In this document: positions 8,273-17,606 of the stretch, in pieces | How the letters are laid out: each line of letters starts with the position of its first letter | How positions within the stretch are numbered: the first letter of the stretch is position 1 | Source of the DNA: Sinomonas sp. P10A9 | GTDB lineage: Bacteria > Actinomycetota > Actinomycetes > Actinomycetales > Micrococcaceae | Direction of reading: 5' to 3' | Assembly (NCBI RefSeq): GCF_041022165.1 | Contig: NZ_CP163302.1 | Coordinates: forward strand, 3,844,001 to 3,908,000 | DNA: 64,000 bases | Notes under the pieces: model-generated | Database searches by the model: none | What the model was told of the DNA's origin: nothing | What the model saw: only the letters and a program-made list of their open reading frames with translations | Position numbers and translations under genes: made by a program

Positions 8273-9184
8273 ATGCAGCTCGCCCAGATCGAATACTTCG
8301 TGGCCGTCGCCGAGGCCCTGAGCTTCACCCGCGGGGCCGAGGCGGCCGGCGTCGTGCAGTCGGCCGTGTCCGCGGCCATCCGGCAGCTCGAGCGGGAGAT
8401 GGGCGCCGAGCTCTTCGTGCGGCTCGGCCGGAGCGTCCGGCTCAGCCCGGCCGGAGAGGCGCTGCTCCCCCGCGCCCTCGACGTGCTCGACGCGGTGCAG
8501 GCGGCGCGTGACGCGGTCGACGGCGTGCGGGGCACCGCCCGGGGCACGGTCGCCCTGGGCGTGCTGGCCCACTCGGGGAACCTCGACGTTCCGGGGGTCC
8601 TGCGGTCCGTCCACCGGCAGTACCCCGAGATCGTGGTCAAGCTCCGCCAGACCATCCAGGGAACGCGGACAAGTCTGGACGACGTGCGCTCGGGCGCGCT
8701 CGACCTCGCCATGGTCTCCGTCTCCGAGGCCGCGGCCCCGGACATCGACCTGACCCCGCTGCATGCCGACGGGATCCTGTTCGTGTGCGCCCCGGGCCAT
8801 CGGCTCGCGGGCCGCAGGCGCATCACGCTGGCCGACGTCGCGGGCGAGCCCTTCGTCGACTTCCCGGAGGGCTGGGGGAACCGCGCCACCGTCGATGCCG
8901 CGTTCGCGGCGGCCGGGCTCGGCCGGGCCGTCCGGACCGAAGTCGTGACGTTCGGCATGGCGCTCGACCTCATCCGGGACGGGCTCGGCGTCGGCTTCGT
9001 CCCCGAGTCTGCGTTCGATGGCGGCGCGCTGCCGCTGCAGAAACGAGAGGCCGGCGAGCTCGACGGCGTGTGGGCTGTCCGTACGGGCCTGATCTGGAAG
9101 ATCCAGCTCGCCCGCTCCGCGAGGCGCCGCAGCACGGCCGCCGAGGAGGCCGTGCTGCAGGCGTTCCTGGCGCAGGGCCGCTGA
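8273..9184 (+). CDS. LysR family transcriptional regulator
   Basis: 303 aa. An N-terminal helix-turn-helix (residues 1-60, with FVAVAEALSFTRGAEAAGV and QSAVSAAIRQLE) precedes a LysR substrate-binding domain (about 90-295). It is transcribed away from the MFS gene at 6981-8189 and probably controls it from the shared 83-bp region. GATACT (8261-8266) lies six bases before ATG 8273 and there is no ribosome-binding site, so the mRNA is probably leaderless. Confidence 0.88.
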   Translation: MQLAQIEYFVAVAEALSFTRGAEAAGVVQSAVSAAIRQLEREMGAELFVRLGRSVRLSPAGEALLPRALDVLDAVQAARDAVDGVRGTARGTVALGVLAHSGNLDVPGVLRSVHRQYPEIVVKLRQTIQGTRTSLDDVRSGALDLAMVSVSEAAAPDIDLTPLHADGILFVCAPGHRLAGRRRITLADVAGEPFVDFPEGWGNRATVDAAFAAAGLGRAVRTEVVTFGMALDLIRDGLGVGFVPESAFDGGALPLQKREAGELDGVWAVRTGLIWKIQLARSARRRSTAAEEAVLQAFLAQGR

Positions 9185-9201
9185 CCGGCCCTGCTCTGCT
9201 C

Positions 9202-10752
9202 TCAGCCGCGGATCGCGCTCAGGGCGTTGATCCGGCCCTTGCCGGCGAACGAGTTGTAGCCCGTACCGCCGGTGCACGTCTGCGGGGCCCCGTTCTCAAG
9301 TGACGGGAACGCCAGATACGGGGTCATATCCGCCGGGCACGGCACCGCATCCGCCGTTCCGCCAATCCGCGCAGCCACCGCACCCGGACTCGTCACACCC
9401 GAGCTCACGATGAGCGCCGCGACGCCGGCGACATGCGGCGAGGCCATGGACGTGCCCTGGATGTTGCAGTACGTGGCGCCCGAGGCGTCGATGACCTTCC
9501 GAAAGCAGTGGCTCATGAGCGAGGTGGGCCACGTCGAGAGAATGCGGCCGTTGGCCACACCCGGAGCCACATTGCGGCTATCGCCGCCGGGTGCCATCAC
9601 ATCCGCCACGCCCGAACCGTAGTTCGAGTAGAACGACTTGAAACCCTTGCTGCCGTTCGCCGTCACGCCGATCACCCCGGGCACCTCAGCAGGCACCACG
9701 GCGCACGCGTTCGTGACGTCGCGCGTGACCGGGGTCGTGTTGTCGGGGCTCTGCATGTCCTGCGTGGGATGGGCGAGGTCATCGGAGAAGTTCCCGAGCG
9801 CAGCCACGACTGTCGTCCCCTGCTGCTGGGCGTACCTGATGGCGCGGCGCTCGGCCTCCCAGATAGCCCGCTGCTGCGGATCGTTCTTGCAGTTGAAGTA
9901 CCACGGATCGGCGAAGTAGCTGTTGTTCGTCACCTGGATGCCGTGCGTTGCAGCCCACATGAACGAGCACACCACGGCCTCGGGGAAGAAGAACCCGTCC
10001 GCGTTCCCGGCCTTGATCCCGGCGAGCTTGACGTTCGGCGCCACGCCCACGATGCCGATGCCGTTCTTGGCCGCCGCGATCGTGCCGGCGGTGTGCGTTC
10101 CGTGCCCGTTGTCGTCCATCCAGGCTGTCGGCGTCTGGTTCGGCACGCCGCCCAGACACGAGACGGACCGCGACAAGTCGACGTTCGGCGCGAGGTCCGG
10201 GTGCGTGTAGTCGAGGCCAGTGTCGATGTCGCCGACAACGACGGAGGGGCTGCCCCCGTTGATCGCCCGCGCCTCTGGGGCGTGGATCTGGTTCATGTCC
10301 CATTGGAGGCCAGACAGGGCGTCGCCGCCCGGGGCGGGTGCCGCCGGGAGGACTGGTTCCGCAGCAGAGTCTGCCGCGGCGTCGCCGCCGAGTGAGACCC
10401 CGAAGCCCGCCGTCGACGAGGCCGCGTCCACGCTCGGATCCGCCGCGCGCAGCCTCACCGAGAAGTCCGACGCCGCGGAACTCACCACGGCGACGCCGAT
10501 CGCGCTGTAATCCTGCACGAGCGCGCCGCCCGCGGCCGTGATGGCGTCGAGGGACTTGCCGGCGGCCGTTCCACCGGACTTGTACAGCACGAGGTAGTTC
10601 TGTGTGCCTTGGGCGGCCGTCTGCGCCGACGGTCCAGTGGCCTGCGCCGTGGCAGCCGTAACCGCGACGGCCGCCGGCGCGGTCCCCGCAATCGCGAGCC
10701 CGGCCGCGAGGCCTGTACATAGGAGGGGCCTTACGAAGGTGCGTGATCGCAT
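9202..10752 (-). CDS. Secreted S8 family serine peptidase (subtilisin-like)
   Basis: 516 aa. The signal peptide is residues 1 to about 35 (MRSRTF, a hydrophobic core, AxA-type site near TAPAAVA), then a propeptide-like region, then the S8 catalytic domain. Asp177 in DIDTGLD, His217 in HGTHTAG and Ser435 in GTSMASPHVAG form the triad, with oxyanion Asn321 in AALGN. Four Cys in the catalytic domain could pair outside the cell. Two adjacent ATG codons occur; I prefer 10752 because AAAGG is six bases away. It should act outside the cell as a protein-degrading enzyme. The leader upstream contains two hairpins. Confidence 0.88.
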   Translation of the reverse strand: MRSRTFVRPLLCTGLAAGLAIAGTAPAAVAVTAATAQATGPSAQTAAQGTQNYLVLYKSGGTAAGKSLDAITAAGGALVQDYSAIGVAVVSSAASDFSVRLRAADPSVDAASSTAGFGVSLGGDAAADSAAEPVLPAAPAPGGDALSGLQWDMNQIHAPEARAINGGSPSVVVGDIDTGLDYTHPDLAPNVDLSRSVSCLGGVPNQTPTAWMDDNGHGTHTAGTIAAAKNGIGIVGVAPNVKLAGIKAGNADGFFFPEAVVCSFMWAATHGIQVTNNSYFADPWYFNCKNDPQQRAIWEAERRAIRYAQQQGTTVVAALGNFSDDLAHPTQDMQSPDNTTPVTRDVTNACAVVPAEVPGVIGVTANGSKGFKSFYSNYGSGVADVMAPGGDSRNVAPGVANGRILSTWPTSLMSHCFRKVIDASGATYCNIQGTSMASPHVAGVAALIVSSGVTSPGAVAARIGGTADAVPCPADMTPYLAFPSLENGAPQTCTGGTGYNSFAGKGRINALSAIRG

Positions 10753-10769
10753 CATGTGCCTTTCATCCC

Positions 10770-10827
10770 GCCGGCGAGATGGGTGCAGTGCCCGCCGGCT
10801 TGACCTCCCCCCGGCGGAAGGCCGGGG
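10770..10827 (-). other. Two hairpins in the subtilase leader
   Basis: On the minus strand a 7-bp stem (10809-10827, 5-nt loop) and a second 7-bp stem (arms 10770-10776 and 10793-10799) lie directly upstream of the AAAGG ribosome-binding site of the subtilase. They may shape translation initiation; I recognise no known riboswitch. Confidence 0.35.
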
Positions 10828-10924
10828 CAACGAGAGGCTCACGGCGTTGCCATAGTCCCCTCGAACGACTCGAGACTAGTGGGATGCGTCACATTTTGGA
10901 ATGGTCGCTTCAGAACGGATGAAA

Positions 10925-11710
10925 TCAGGTGCTGCGTTCGAGGCGCCACGGCAGGCTGTTGATCCACAGCCGGTGGCGGGCGCCTCCCTTGGCCGCCGGG
11001 TCGCCGTACTGGGCGTCGCCCGCCCACAGGACGGCCTCGAGCCGCCCGTCCGCGCCGCTCAGCTGGAAGCTCTCGAACTGCTTCGGCGGGCGCGGCGCTG
11101 CGGCGAGCGCCTCCGCTACCGAGAAGGCTCCCCCCAGCGCATCGAGGGTGATCCACGTGGGCGGGAAGAGCTGCAGCTCGCCAGCGGCGTGCAGCCTCAG
11201 GGCCTCCGCGGGCGGGAGCCACGCGGAGGCCACGTGCTCGTCGGCGCTCACGGTGAGCTCCCCTGCCGGATCCGGGGCGAGGAAGAACCAAGTGATGAGC
11301 CTCTTGGTGACGCGAAGCGGCGGGACCCAGCGGGAGAACGGGATGAGCGAGTCCTGGGGTACCACGAGTCCCGTCTCCTCGAGAGTCTCGCGGACCGCTG
11401 CGCGCCTCACACGGAGTGGCACGGCGAGCGGCACGGCGAGCGGCGCGGCGAGCGGCGCGCCCAAGGAGGCGCCGGCGTCGTGCGCAGAGTCCTCCGAGCG
11501 CGGGGCCTCTTCGGGCTGCGGGTCCTCAGGACCCGCGTCCTCCGGATCTACGCGACCACCCGGGAACGCCCACGCGCCCCCGAACGAGCCGGTGGAGAGC
11601 CGCTCGAGGAGGAGTACCTCGAGTCCGGCGGGACCGTCGCGGAGCACGACGACGGTCGCGGCCTCCCCGACGATCGGCGGCCCAGGCGTCTGGTCCAGAT
11701 CTGCTGCCAT
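10925..11710 (-). CDS. NUDIX hydrolase with an insert inside the Nudix box
   Basis: 261 aa. The Nudix box is split: the glycine part AFPGGRVDPED is separated from the metal-binding part AAVRETLEETGL by about 45 residues of acidic then Ala/Pro/Leu-rich sequence. An insert at this point is known from the NUDT19-type branch, which cleaves CoA derivatives; substrate assignment here is inference. The insert is partly encoded by short tandem repeats (GGCGAGCGGC units near 11421-11460), so its length may vary between strains. The metal-binding REXXEE glutamates are intact. Divergent from the multicopper oxidase, with 50 bp between the starts. Confidence 0.8.
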   Translation of the reverse strand: MAADLDQTPGPPIVGEAATVVVLRDGPAGLEVLLLERLSTGSFGGAWAFPGGRVDPEDAGPEDPQPEEAPRSEDSAHDAGASLGAPLAAPLAVPLAVPLRVRRAAVRETLEETGLVVPQDSLIPFSRWVPPLRVTKRLITWFFLAPDPAGELTVSADEHVASAWLPPAEALRLHAAGELQLFPPTWITLDALGGAFSVAEALAAAPRPPKQFESFQLSGADGRLEAVLWAGDAQYGDPAAKGGARHRLWINSLPWRLERST

Positions 11711-11760
11711 ACCGTCAATGTAGCCTCCCAGCCGAAAGGCCTACGCTAGAAGGCGTGCCT

Positions 11761-13242
11761 GTGACCCGCCGCCTGTTCCTCCGCGCCTCCACGGCCGCCG
11801 TCTTCCTCGCGCCGCTGGCCTCGTCCCTGGCCGGCTGCGCGGCCTCCGAGGACGTGCCGAGCGTCGCGTTCGGAGCAAGACTGCCCATCCCGCCGCTGGA
11901 CGCGGGCACCGTGGAGAACGGCGTACGCACGTTCAGGCTCGCCGCGCAGCCCGGCACCCACGAGTTCGTCCCCGGCAAGCCGGCCGAGTCGATGGGCTAC
12001 AACGGCGCCTACCTCGGCCCTACGCTGAGGGCCTCCCGCGGCGAGAAGGTCAGGGTTCTCGCCGAGAACAGGCTGCCGGACGCCACGACGCTCCACTTCC
12101 ATGGCATGATGCTGCCGGCTGCGCAGGACGGCGGACCGCACGCCATGATCGGCCCGGGCGCCTCCACATCGCCCGAGTGGACCGTCGATCAGCCCGCAGC
12201 GACCCTCTGGTACCACCCCCACCCGCACGGGAACACCGAGAAGCAGGTCTCCTACGGGCTCGCGGGCCTGTTCTTCGTCGATGAAGGGCCGCAGGCCGGC
12301 CTTCCCCAGGACTACGGCGTCGATGACATCCCGCTCGTGGTCCAGGACCGCCGCCTCGACGCGAACGGCAAGCTCACCTTCGACCCCTCCGGCAACTCCC
12401 TGGGTACCCTCGGCAACTCGATCGCCGCGAACGGCACGCTCGGCGCGGTCCTGCCCGTCACGACCCAACGCGTGCGGCTTCGGATCCTCAACGCGAGCGC
12501 GGGCCGGTGGTTCACGTTCGGCTTCGCGGACCGGCGGAAGTTCCACATGGTCGCGTCCGACGGCGGACTGCTCGCCGCGCCGCTCGCGCTCGACGCCGTC
12601 CAGCTCTCGCCCGCGGAACGGGCCGAGATCGTCGTGGAGCTCAAGGCCGGCGAGTCCGTCATGCTGCGTTCGTTCGCCCCCGATCTGGGCCGGGTCAATC
12701 CCCCGGAGGCCTTCGGCGGCGGGAAGGAGTTCGACGTCGTGCGGCTCGACGCGGCCGCGAGCCTCGCGCCGTCGCCCGCGCTGCCCGCGGCGTTCACCGA
12801 GCTGCCCGCGCCTGCTGGAACGACGACGGCGGTCTCGCGCTCCTTCACGTTCAACGGCCGGACGATCAACAACAAGACCATGGACATGAACCGGACCGAC
12901 TTCACGGCCGTGCCCGGTGGGTCCGAGGTGTGGTTCGTCGACAATGTCAGCGCCTACCAGCACAATCTGCACATCCATGGCGTCCAGTTCCGGCTCGTGG
13001 ACATCGACGGCAAGCAGCCGCCGCCCGAGCGGGCGGGGTGGAAGGACACGATCCCGCTCCTGCCGCGCGAACAGAACCGGATCGCCCTCCGGATGCCGCA
13101 ATGGTCGGACCCCGAGCACCCGTACATGTACCACTGCCACCTGCTCACCCACGAGGACGAGGGCATGATGGGGCAGTTCACCGTCGTCGACCCCTCGGCC
13201 GCGGGCGGAGCAGCGACGCCCAGCGCACACCAGCACGGCTGA
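11761..13242 (+). CDS. Multicopper oxidase, Tat-exported lipoprotein
   Basis: 493 aa. The N-terminus VTRRLFLRAS is a twin-arginine motif, followed by a hydrophobic stretch and the lipobox LAGC, so it should be exported folded and lipid-anchored outside the membrane. Copper motifs are all present: HFHG and WYHPHPHG in the first cupredoxin domain, HNLHIHG and HCHLLTHEDEGMM at the C-terminus (type 1 and trinuclear centres). Such laccase/CueO/bilirubin-oxidase-like enzymes couple one-electron oxidation of phenols or Cu(I) to reduction of O2. I chose GTG 11761 because AGAAGG sits seven bases upstream; GTG 11755 is too close to it. Confidence 0.9.
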   Translation: MTRRLFLRASTAAVFLAPLASSLAGCAASEDVPSVAFGARLPIPPLDAGTVENGVRTFRLAAQPGTHEFVPGKPAESMGYNGAYLGPTLRASRGEKVRVLAENRLPDATTLHFHGMMLPAAQDGGPHAMIGPGASTSPEWTVDQPAATLWYHPHPHGNTEKQVSYGLAGLFFVDEGPQAGLPQDYGVDDIPLVVQDRRLDANGKLTFDPSGNSLGTLGNSIAANGTLGAVLPVTTQRVRLRILNASAGRWFTFGFADRRKFHMVASDGGLLAAPLALDAVQLSPAERAEIVVELKAGESVMLRSFAPDLGRVNPPEAFGGGKEFDVVRLDAAASLAPSPALPAAFTELPAPAGTTTAVSRSFTFNGRTINNKTMDMNRTDFTAVPGGSEVWFVDNVSAYQHNLHIHGVQFRLVDIDGKQPPPERAGWKDTIPLLPREQNRIALRMPQWSDPEHPYMYHCHLLTHEDEGMMGQFTVVDPSAAGGAATPSAHQHG

Positions 13243-13271
13243 GGCGCGCTCGGCGTCGGCCATGGGGCCGT

Positions 13272-14135
13272 CTATTCGTCGGCGACGATCGGGCCGCGCG
13301 GATCGAGGGCAGCCGCCGGCTCGCGGACCGCGACGAGGGGAAGGTCGTGGGCTTTTCCGAGAGCCTCCCAGTAGGCCGCGGGACGCGCTGCGAACGCACG
13401 GGCAAGCTCGTCACGAGTGCCCCCGACGTGCACCGCGAGCCGCCGGGCGAAGTGCGGTTCCAGCGCGGCGACCGCAATGAATCCGTCCGACGCCGCGTAG
13501 ATGCCGTACGCGGCCTCGGCTCCGCCCAAGACGGCGCCGAGTGAGGTCAGGCCGTGCCGCACGGCGCTCGCGGCGGCCCACGCCGCCGACTCGAGGACCA
13601 CGCGTTCACGCACCTCCCGCACGCCCTGGTCGCGCAGGCGGAGCGCGGCCAGCGTGGCAACCACGGCCCGTTCGGCGCCCAGCATGTCCGCGATCGGCAC
13701 GAGGGGCAGAGCGGGCGGGAGGAGCGTGCCGCAAGCCGCCTGATAGGTCAGATCGTGCCCGGGCTGCTCGGCGTGCGCGCCGTCGTGCCCCACGATCTCG
13801 ATGAGCGCCACGCCGCGACTCAGAGCAGCCTCGGCAAGGCCGAGACGGTCAAGCGCCGAGGGACGCATCGCGGTGAGCAGTACGTCTGCGTCATCGAGCA
13901 GGCTGTCGAGGCGGGGACGGCCGGAAGGGTCCTTCAGGTCCAGCGAGACGATCTTCTGGCCCGCGACGAGCTCGGCGTACCACGTCGGCGCCGCGCTCCT
14001 GAGGGGATCGCCCTGCGGAGGTTCGACCTTGATGACCCTCGCTCCGAGCTCGGCGAGCCTCGAGGCCGCGAGCGGGCCCGGGATGTTGACGGCAAGGGAG
14101 ACCACCGTGATTCCAGACAGCACGCGAGCGGACAT
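13272..14135 (-). CDS. CaiB/BaiF (family III) CoA transferase, short form
   Basis: 287 aa. The N-terminal GARVIKVEPPQGDP motif and the catalytic Asp150 in PIADMLGAERAVVATLAAL mark a family III CoA transferase, which moves CoA between carboxylic acids, or an acyl-CoA racemase of the same fold. Most members are about 380-400 aa; this one is about 100 residues shorter at the C-terminus, though the catalytic core is intact. It ends 30 bp from the convergent multicopper oxidase. No acyl-CoA partner gene is adjacent, so the substrate is unknown. Confidence 0.78.
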   Translation of the reverse strand: MSARVLSGITVVSLAVNIPGPLAASRLAELGARVIKVEPPQGDPLRSAAPTWYAELVAGQKIVSLDLKDPSGRPRLDSLLDDADVLLTAMRPSALDRLGLAEAALSRGVALIEIVGHDGAHAEQPGHDLTYQAACGTLLPPALPLVPIADMLGAERAVVATLAALRLRDQGVREVRERVVLESAAWAAASAVRHGLTSLGAVLGGAEAAYGIYAASDGFIAVAALEPHFARRLAVHVGGTRDELARAFAARPAAYWEALGKAHDLPLVAVREPAAALDPRGPIVADE

Positions 14136-14192
14136 CCGGCCTCCTGACGGCGGACCGCCTCGTAGCGCTCCGATCGGTTGACGGGGGCGGCG

Positions 14193-15917
14193 TCAGCCCT
14201 TCGGTCGATCCCCCACCCCGGGCGCCCCGCGGCGCTTCTGGTCTGCGGCGCCTGCGGTGTCTGAGGAGACTGCGCTGTCGACCGCCTCGAACTCGAACTC
14301 ATCCTCGCCCACCGCCACTGCGATGTCCTCGGGACTCATCGAGAGGCTCACCGCATAGTAGAAGATCAGCAGTGCGAACGCGACGACGAACAGGATGTCG
14401 ACCCACTCGGGGAGGATGTTCAGCGACCCGTTGCCGTACCGGCCGAGGAGCCCCAGGACGACGAGCCCGATGAGCCACGGCCAGATCCACGACGCGGCGC
14501 GCCAGTCGAGGTCCCTGCGGAACCGCAGCGACTTGGAGCGGTGCAGCGCGATCTCGAAGATGACCCGCCCAATGAGGATGGCGGTGAGGATCTTCCAGAT
14601 CGCCTCGAAGCCCGACCAGTAGATGATGAGGTTCGCCGCCACGAAGCCGAACGGCGTGAGGATCTGGGGCCAAGGGACCCGGTAGGGGTGTGCGCGGCCC
14701 GCGTGCCGGCGGATGAGCGCCTCGAGGGAGACCGGCGCGAAGGCGTACATGATGGCCGTCGCATCCGTGATGAGACCCACGAGCGACTGCCAGCTCGGGA
14801 ACGGCAACAGTGCGACGAGACCGATCACGAACGCGAGCAGGATCGACCCGAACGGAACCCCGCGCTTGCTCACGGACGTGAGCCACGGCGGCAGGGCATC
14901 GTCCTCGCCGAGCGCGTACGAGATGCGGGCTGACGTTCCGATGTACACGAGGCCAGTGCCTGCCGGCGAGACGACCGCGTCGATCAACAGGACGGTCGCC
15001 AGCCACCCCGCGCCAGCGGCGAGCGCGAGGTCGTAGTACGGGCCGAACGCGCCGGCGCCGAGGGGGTTGTCCCAGCCATTGACCACATTGGCTGGATCGA
15101 CCGCGCCGATGAACGCGACCTCGAGGAAGATGTACACGGCCGCCCCGATGATCATCGCCGTGATGATGGCCCGCGCGACGTCCTTCTTCGGGTTGCGGGC
15201 CTCGCCGGCCATCTGCGCGGCCTGCTCGAAGCCCTGCAGGGCGAACACCACGCCGAGAGGCAGTGCCGCGAAGATGCCGTGGAAGCCGTTAGGGGCGAAC
15301 CCGCCGCCTGTCTGGCCGAAGTTCCCGGGATGGAAGGACAGGGACATGAGGACGACGATGGCCAGGACAGGCACCGCGGTCTTCCAGATCACCACCGCGA
15401 TGTTGCTGTCGGAGAGCCACTTGGCGCCCATGATGTTGATCACCGTGAACACGGCGAGGGCCGCAGCCGCGATGACGAGCCCGATCGGAGTGAGGGTCGA
15501 GTCCGGATTGACCATGTCCAGGCCTTTGGCCCACGGCGCCGACTCGAGGTAGGTGATGGCCCCCTCGACCTCGATCGGCGCGATCGCCACAGCCTGAAGA
15601 TAGCCGACCCAGCCGGCGGTGAAGCCCGCGAGCGCGCCGAACGCGTAGTGCGGGTACCGGGCAGTTCCGCCGGCCACGGGGTACGCGGCGCCCAGATCGG
15701 CGTGGATGAGGGCCAGCACGATCAGCATGACCGCGGCGATGAGCCACGAGACGATCGACGCCGGGCCCGCCGACTTCGCGGCGCCCAAGGCCCCGAGGAG
15801 CCAGCCGGATCCGATGATCGATCCAAGGGAGACGAACATCAGGCCCCAGTACCCGACGACGCGCTTGAGAGCGTGGCCCCCGTGGGTCGGTATGGGAGTT
15901 ACAGCTTCGTGTGCCAT
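14193..15917 (-). CDS. APC family amino acid permease
   Basis: 574 aa with about 12-14 transmembrane segments. The first helix motif SLGSIIGSGWLLG is the APC substrate-binding signature (GSGW), and the conserved FALQGFEQAAQMAGEARNPKKDV follows helix 6. The long acidic C-terminal tail (about residues 515-574) is cytoplasmic. It resembles the aspartate:proton symporter branch of the family. ATG 15917 has AAGGGG seven bases upstream. Nearest genes are a CoA transferase and a hydroxyacid dehydrogenase on the same strand; co-transcription is uncertain. Confidence 0.85.
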   Translation of the reverse strand: MAHEAVTPIPTHGGHALKRVVGYWGLMFVSLGSIIGSGWLLGALGAAKSAGPASIVSWLIAAVMLIVLALIHADLGAAYPVAGGTARYPHYAFGALAGFTAGWVGYLQAVAIAPIEVEGAITYLESAPWAKGLDMVNPDSTLTPIGLVIAAAALAVFTVINIMGAKWLSDSNIAVVIWKTAVPVLAIVVLMSLSFHPGNFGQTGGGFAPNGFHGIFAALPLGVVFALQGFEQAAQMAGEARNPKKDVARAIITAMIIGAAVYIFLEVAFIGAVDPANVVNGWDNPLGAGAFGPYYDLALAAGAGWLATVLLIDAVVSPAGTGLVYIGTSARISYALGEDDALPPWLTSVSKRGVPFGSILLAFVIGLVALLPFPSWQSLVGLITDATAIMYAFAPVSLEALIRRHAGRAHPYRVPWPQILTPFGFVAANLIIYWSGFEAIWKILTAILIGRVIFEIALHRSKSLRFRRDLDWRAASWIWPWLIGLVVLGLLGRYGNGSLNILPEWVDILFVVAFALLIFYYAVSLSMSPEDIAVAVGEDEFEFEAVDSAVSSDTAGAADQKRRGAPGVGDRPKG

Positions 15918-15943
15918 CGCGACGCCCCTTGCGGTTGAAGCCC

Positions 15944-15963
15944 GGCGGATCCAGGGATCCGCC
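15944..15963. repeat. 9-bp perfect inverted repeat
   Basis: GGCGGATCC and GGATCCGCC are separated by 2 nt. It lies downstream of the hydroxyacid dehydrogenase and upstream of the permease start. It could be a weak terminator or an operator. Confidence 0.35.
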
Positions 15964-16026
15964 CCCGATCATCCGAAGATATGACAGCGGCCGTGGGAGG
16001 GAAAGGGGCGGAACAGGCCTTCCGCG

Positions 16027-16995
16027 TCAGTACCCCGCAGCCGCGTCCACGAGGCCCTCGAGCTCCGCGCCGGCGGCGAAGCGGCGGAGGTTCTCCGTCA
16101 CGCGCTCGCCGAGGAGTGGACGGATCATCTCGAGCGTGTCTGCCGCGTGGGGCGTGATGAGCGCATGCGGCTCGTCCCACAGCGGGTGCCCGTCGGGGAG
16201 GGGCTCGGGATCGGTGACATCGAGGGCCGCGCCGGCGATGGATCCGGCGCGCAGGGCCTCCACCACGGCGTCCGTGTCGACGAGTCCGCCGCGCGCGATG
16301 TTCACCAGGACCGCGCTCGGCTTCATGAGCGCGAGCTCGGGCGCGCCGATGAGCTTGGAGGTGTCCGCCGTGAGCGCCGCGGCGACGACCACGACGTCGG
16401 CCTCCGCCAGATGCTCGGCGAGGTGGGCCGGCGTCGTCGTGCGCCGTGCGCCCGGAACGGCGACGAGGGTGCGGCGCACGACGTCGACCTCGACGTCGAA
16501 CACCCGGAACAGGCGCAGGATCTCGAGCCCGACGCCGCCGGCGCCGATCACGACGGCGCGCAGGCCGTGCAGCGATGTGCCGGTCGCCGGGGCCCACGAG
16601 CGGGCGCGGGCACGCTCGGGCAGATGGCGCAGGAGGGCGAGGGTGAGGGCGAGGGCATGCTCGGCAACGGGCTTGGCGTAGGCGCCCTTCGCGCTGGTCC
16701 AGACCTTGTCCGGGTAGGCGGCGAGCGCGTCCGCGTAGGACTCGATGCCGGCGGACGGCAGCTGGACCCAGCGGATCGACGAGGCGTCGTGGAGCGCATC
16801 AAGGAGCTCGTGCTTGGGGTTGCCGTGGTCGAGCACCAGCACCTCGGGCTCGTCCTCGAGGCCGACGACGGTGCCCCCTCCCGCCGTGATCGCTGCGGTC
16901 AGGAAGGGCATCGGCTCGCCGTGGATCGCGACCCGGAGGGGGGAGGCGGCCGTCCGCGGGGTGCCGGGCGGGGAGGTCTCAGGCTCGGTGGTCAT
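16027..16995 (-). CDS. D-isomer-specific 2-hydroxyacid dehydrogenase
   Basis: 322 aa. The Rossmann motif VVIGAGGVGLEILR (about residues 146-159), the NIARGGLVD motif with the catalytic Arg region, DPEPLPDGHPLW with the conserved Glu, and ITPHAADT with the catalytic His fit the family. It interconverts a 2-oxoacid and a D-2-hydroxyacid using NAD(P)H. It is divergent from the 2H phosphoesterase gene, with 43 bp between the starts. A second family member lies at 34540-35541 inside the TTGTNNACAA regulon; this copy lacks such an operator. Confidence 0.85.
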   Translation of the reverse strand: MTTEPETSPPGTPRTAASPLRVAIHGEPMPFLTAAITAGGGTVVGLEDEPEVLVLDHGNPKHELLDALHDASSIRWVQLPSAGIESYADALAAYPDKVWTSAKGAYAKPVAEHALALTLALLRHLPERARARSWAPATGTSLHGLRAVVIGAGGVGLEILRLFRVFDVEVDVVRRTLVAVPGARRTTTPAHLAEHLAEADVVVVAAALTADTSKLIGAPELALMKPSAVLVNIARGGLVDTDAVVEALRAGSIAGAALDVTDPEPLPDGHPLWDEPHALITPHAADTLEMIRPLLGERVTENLRRFAAGAELEGLVDAAAGY

Positions 16996-17026
16996 GAGGC
17001 CAGATTACCCACGCCTACGCTCACCC

Positions 17027-17032
17027 TAGGAT
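17027..17032 (+). promoter_or_regulatory. -10 box of a leaderless transcript
   Basis: TAGGAT lies six bases before the GTG start at 17039, with no Shine-Dalgarno sequence between. Confidence 0.4.
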
Positions 17033-17038
17033 CGAAGC

Positions 17039-17518
17039 GTGCACCGCTTCGCGATCGTCCTGCCCTTGGAGCCCATGGCCGTGGGCGAGCGCTACGCCGT
17101 GCGGGACTGGCCCCTGCACATCACCGTCATGCCGGTGTTCGCAACGTGGGCCAGCAGGGCCCAGCTCGCGGCAGGCATGGGCGAAGTCGCCGCGCGGACC
17201 GCTCCGATCGACGCCGCCGCCGGTCCCGCCGAGCTCTTCGGTCCCCGGCACGACACTCCTGTGGCGCTCGTCGACTCCCCTGAGATCCGGGCCCTGCACC
17301 TGTTGTTCATCGACGCCCTCGATCTCCACGTCCCCACGTTCCGCCGCCCCGACTTCACCGGGGATGGCTTCCGCGCGCACATCACGGCGACGAGGCGCGG
17401 CGCCGCCGAAGAAGGCCAGCCGCTGCACCTGGCGCAGCTCGCGCTCGTCGACATGCACCCAGAACCGGGCCAGGGGCGCCCCGCAGTGGTGGCGGTCGCG
17501 GCGCTGGATGCGGCCTGA
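17039..17518 (+). CDS. 2H phosphoesterase / 2'-5' RNA ligase-like protein
   Basis: 159 aa. Two HxT motifs, LHITV (His27, Thr29) and AHITA (His114, Thr116), are the catalytic pair of the 2H phosphoesterase superfamily (LigT, cyclic phosphodiesterases). The substrate, a cyclic nucleotide phosphate or RNA end, cannot be assigned. GTG 17039 appears leaderless. A decayed copy of the 3' end of this gene is present 21 kb away at 38355-38423. Confidence 0.72.
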   Translation: MHRFAIVLPLEPMAVGERYAVRDWPLHITVMPVFATWASRAQLAAGMGEVAARTAPIDAAAGPAELFGPRHDTPVALVDSPEIRALHLLFIDALDLHVPTFRRPDFTGDGFRAHITATRRGAAEEGQPLHLAQLALVDMHPEPGQGRPAVVAVAALDAA

Positions 17519-17560
17519 CCCTGGCAGCCTCTGAGCGCTTTGTGTGACACCGCCCACTTG

Positions 17561-17584
17561 TTGTAGATTGTAAACAATCTACAA
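17561..17584. promoter_or_regulatory. TTGTNNACAA operator O1 (11-bp perfect inverted repeat)
   Basis: Arms TTGTAGATTGT and ACAATCTACAA flank a 2-nt centre; this is the longest and most symmetric of seven related sites. It lies 22 bp before the ribosome-binding site and start of the M24 hydrolase operon, overlapping the presumed promoter. It is the probable binding site of the GntR regulator at 27969. Confidence 0.8.
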
Positions 17585-17606
17585 AGCCTACAAGTTGAGG
17601 TGGATC

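Noticed and set aside
10753..10924. Riboswitch (cyclic di-AMP type) before the subtilase
   Set aside because: There are hairpins, but I could not match the conserved core of any riboswitch.
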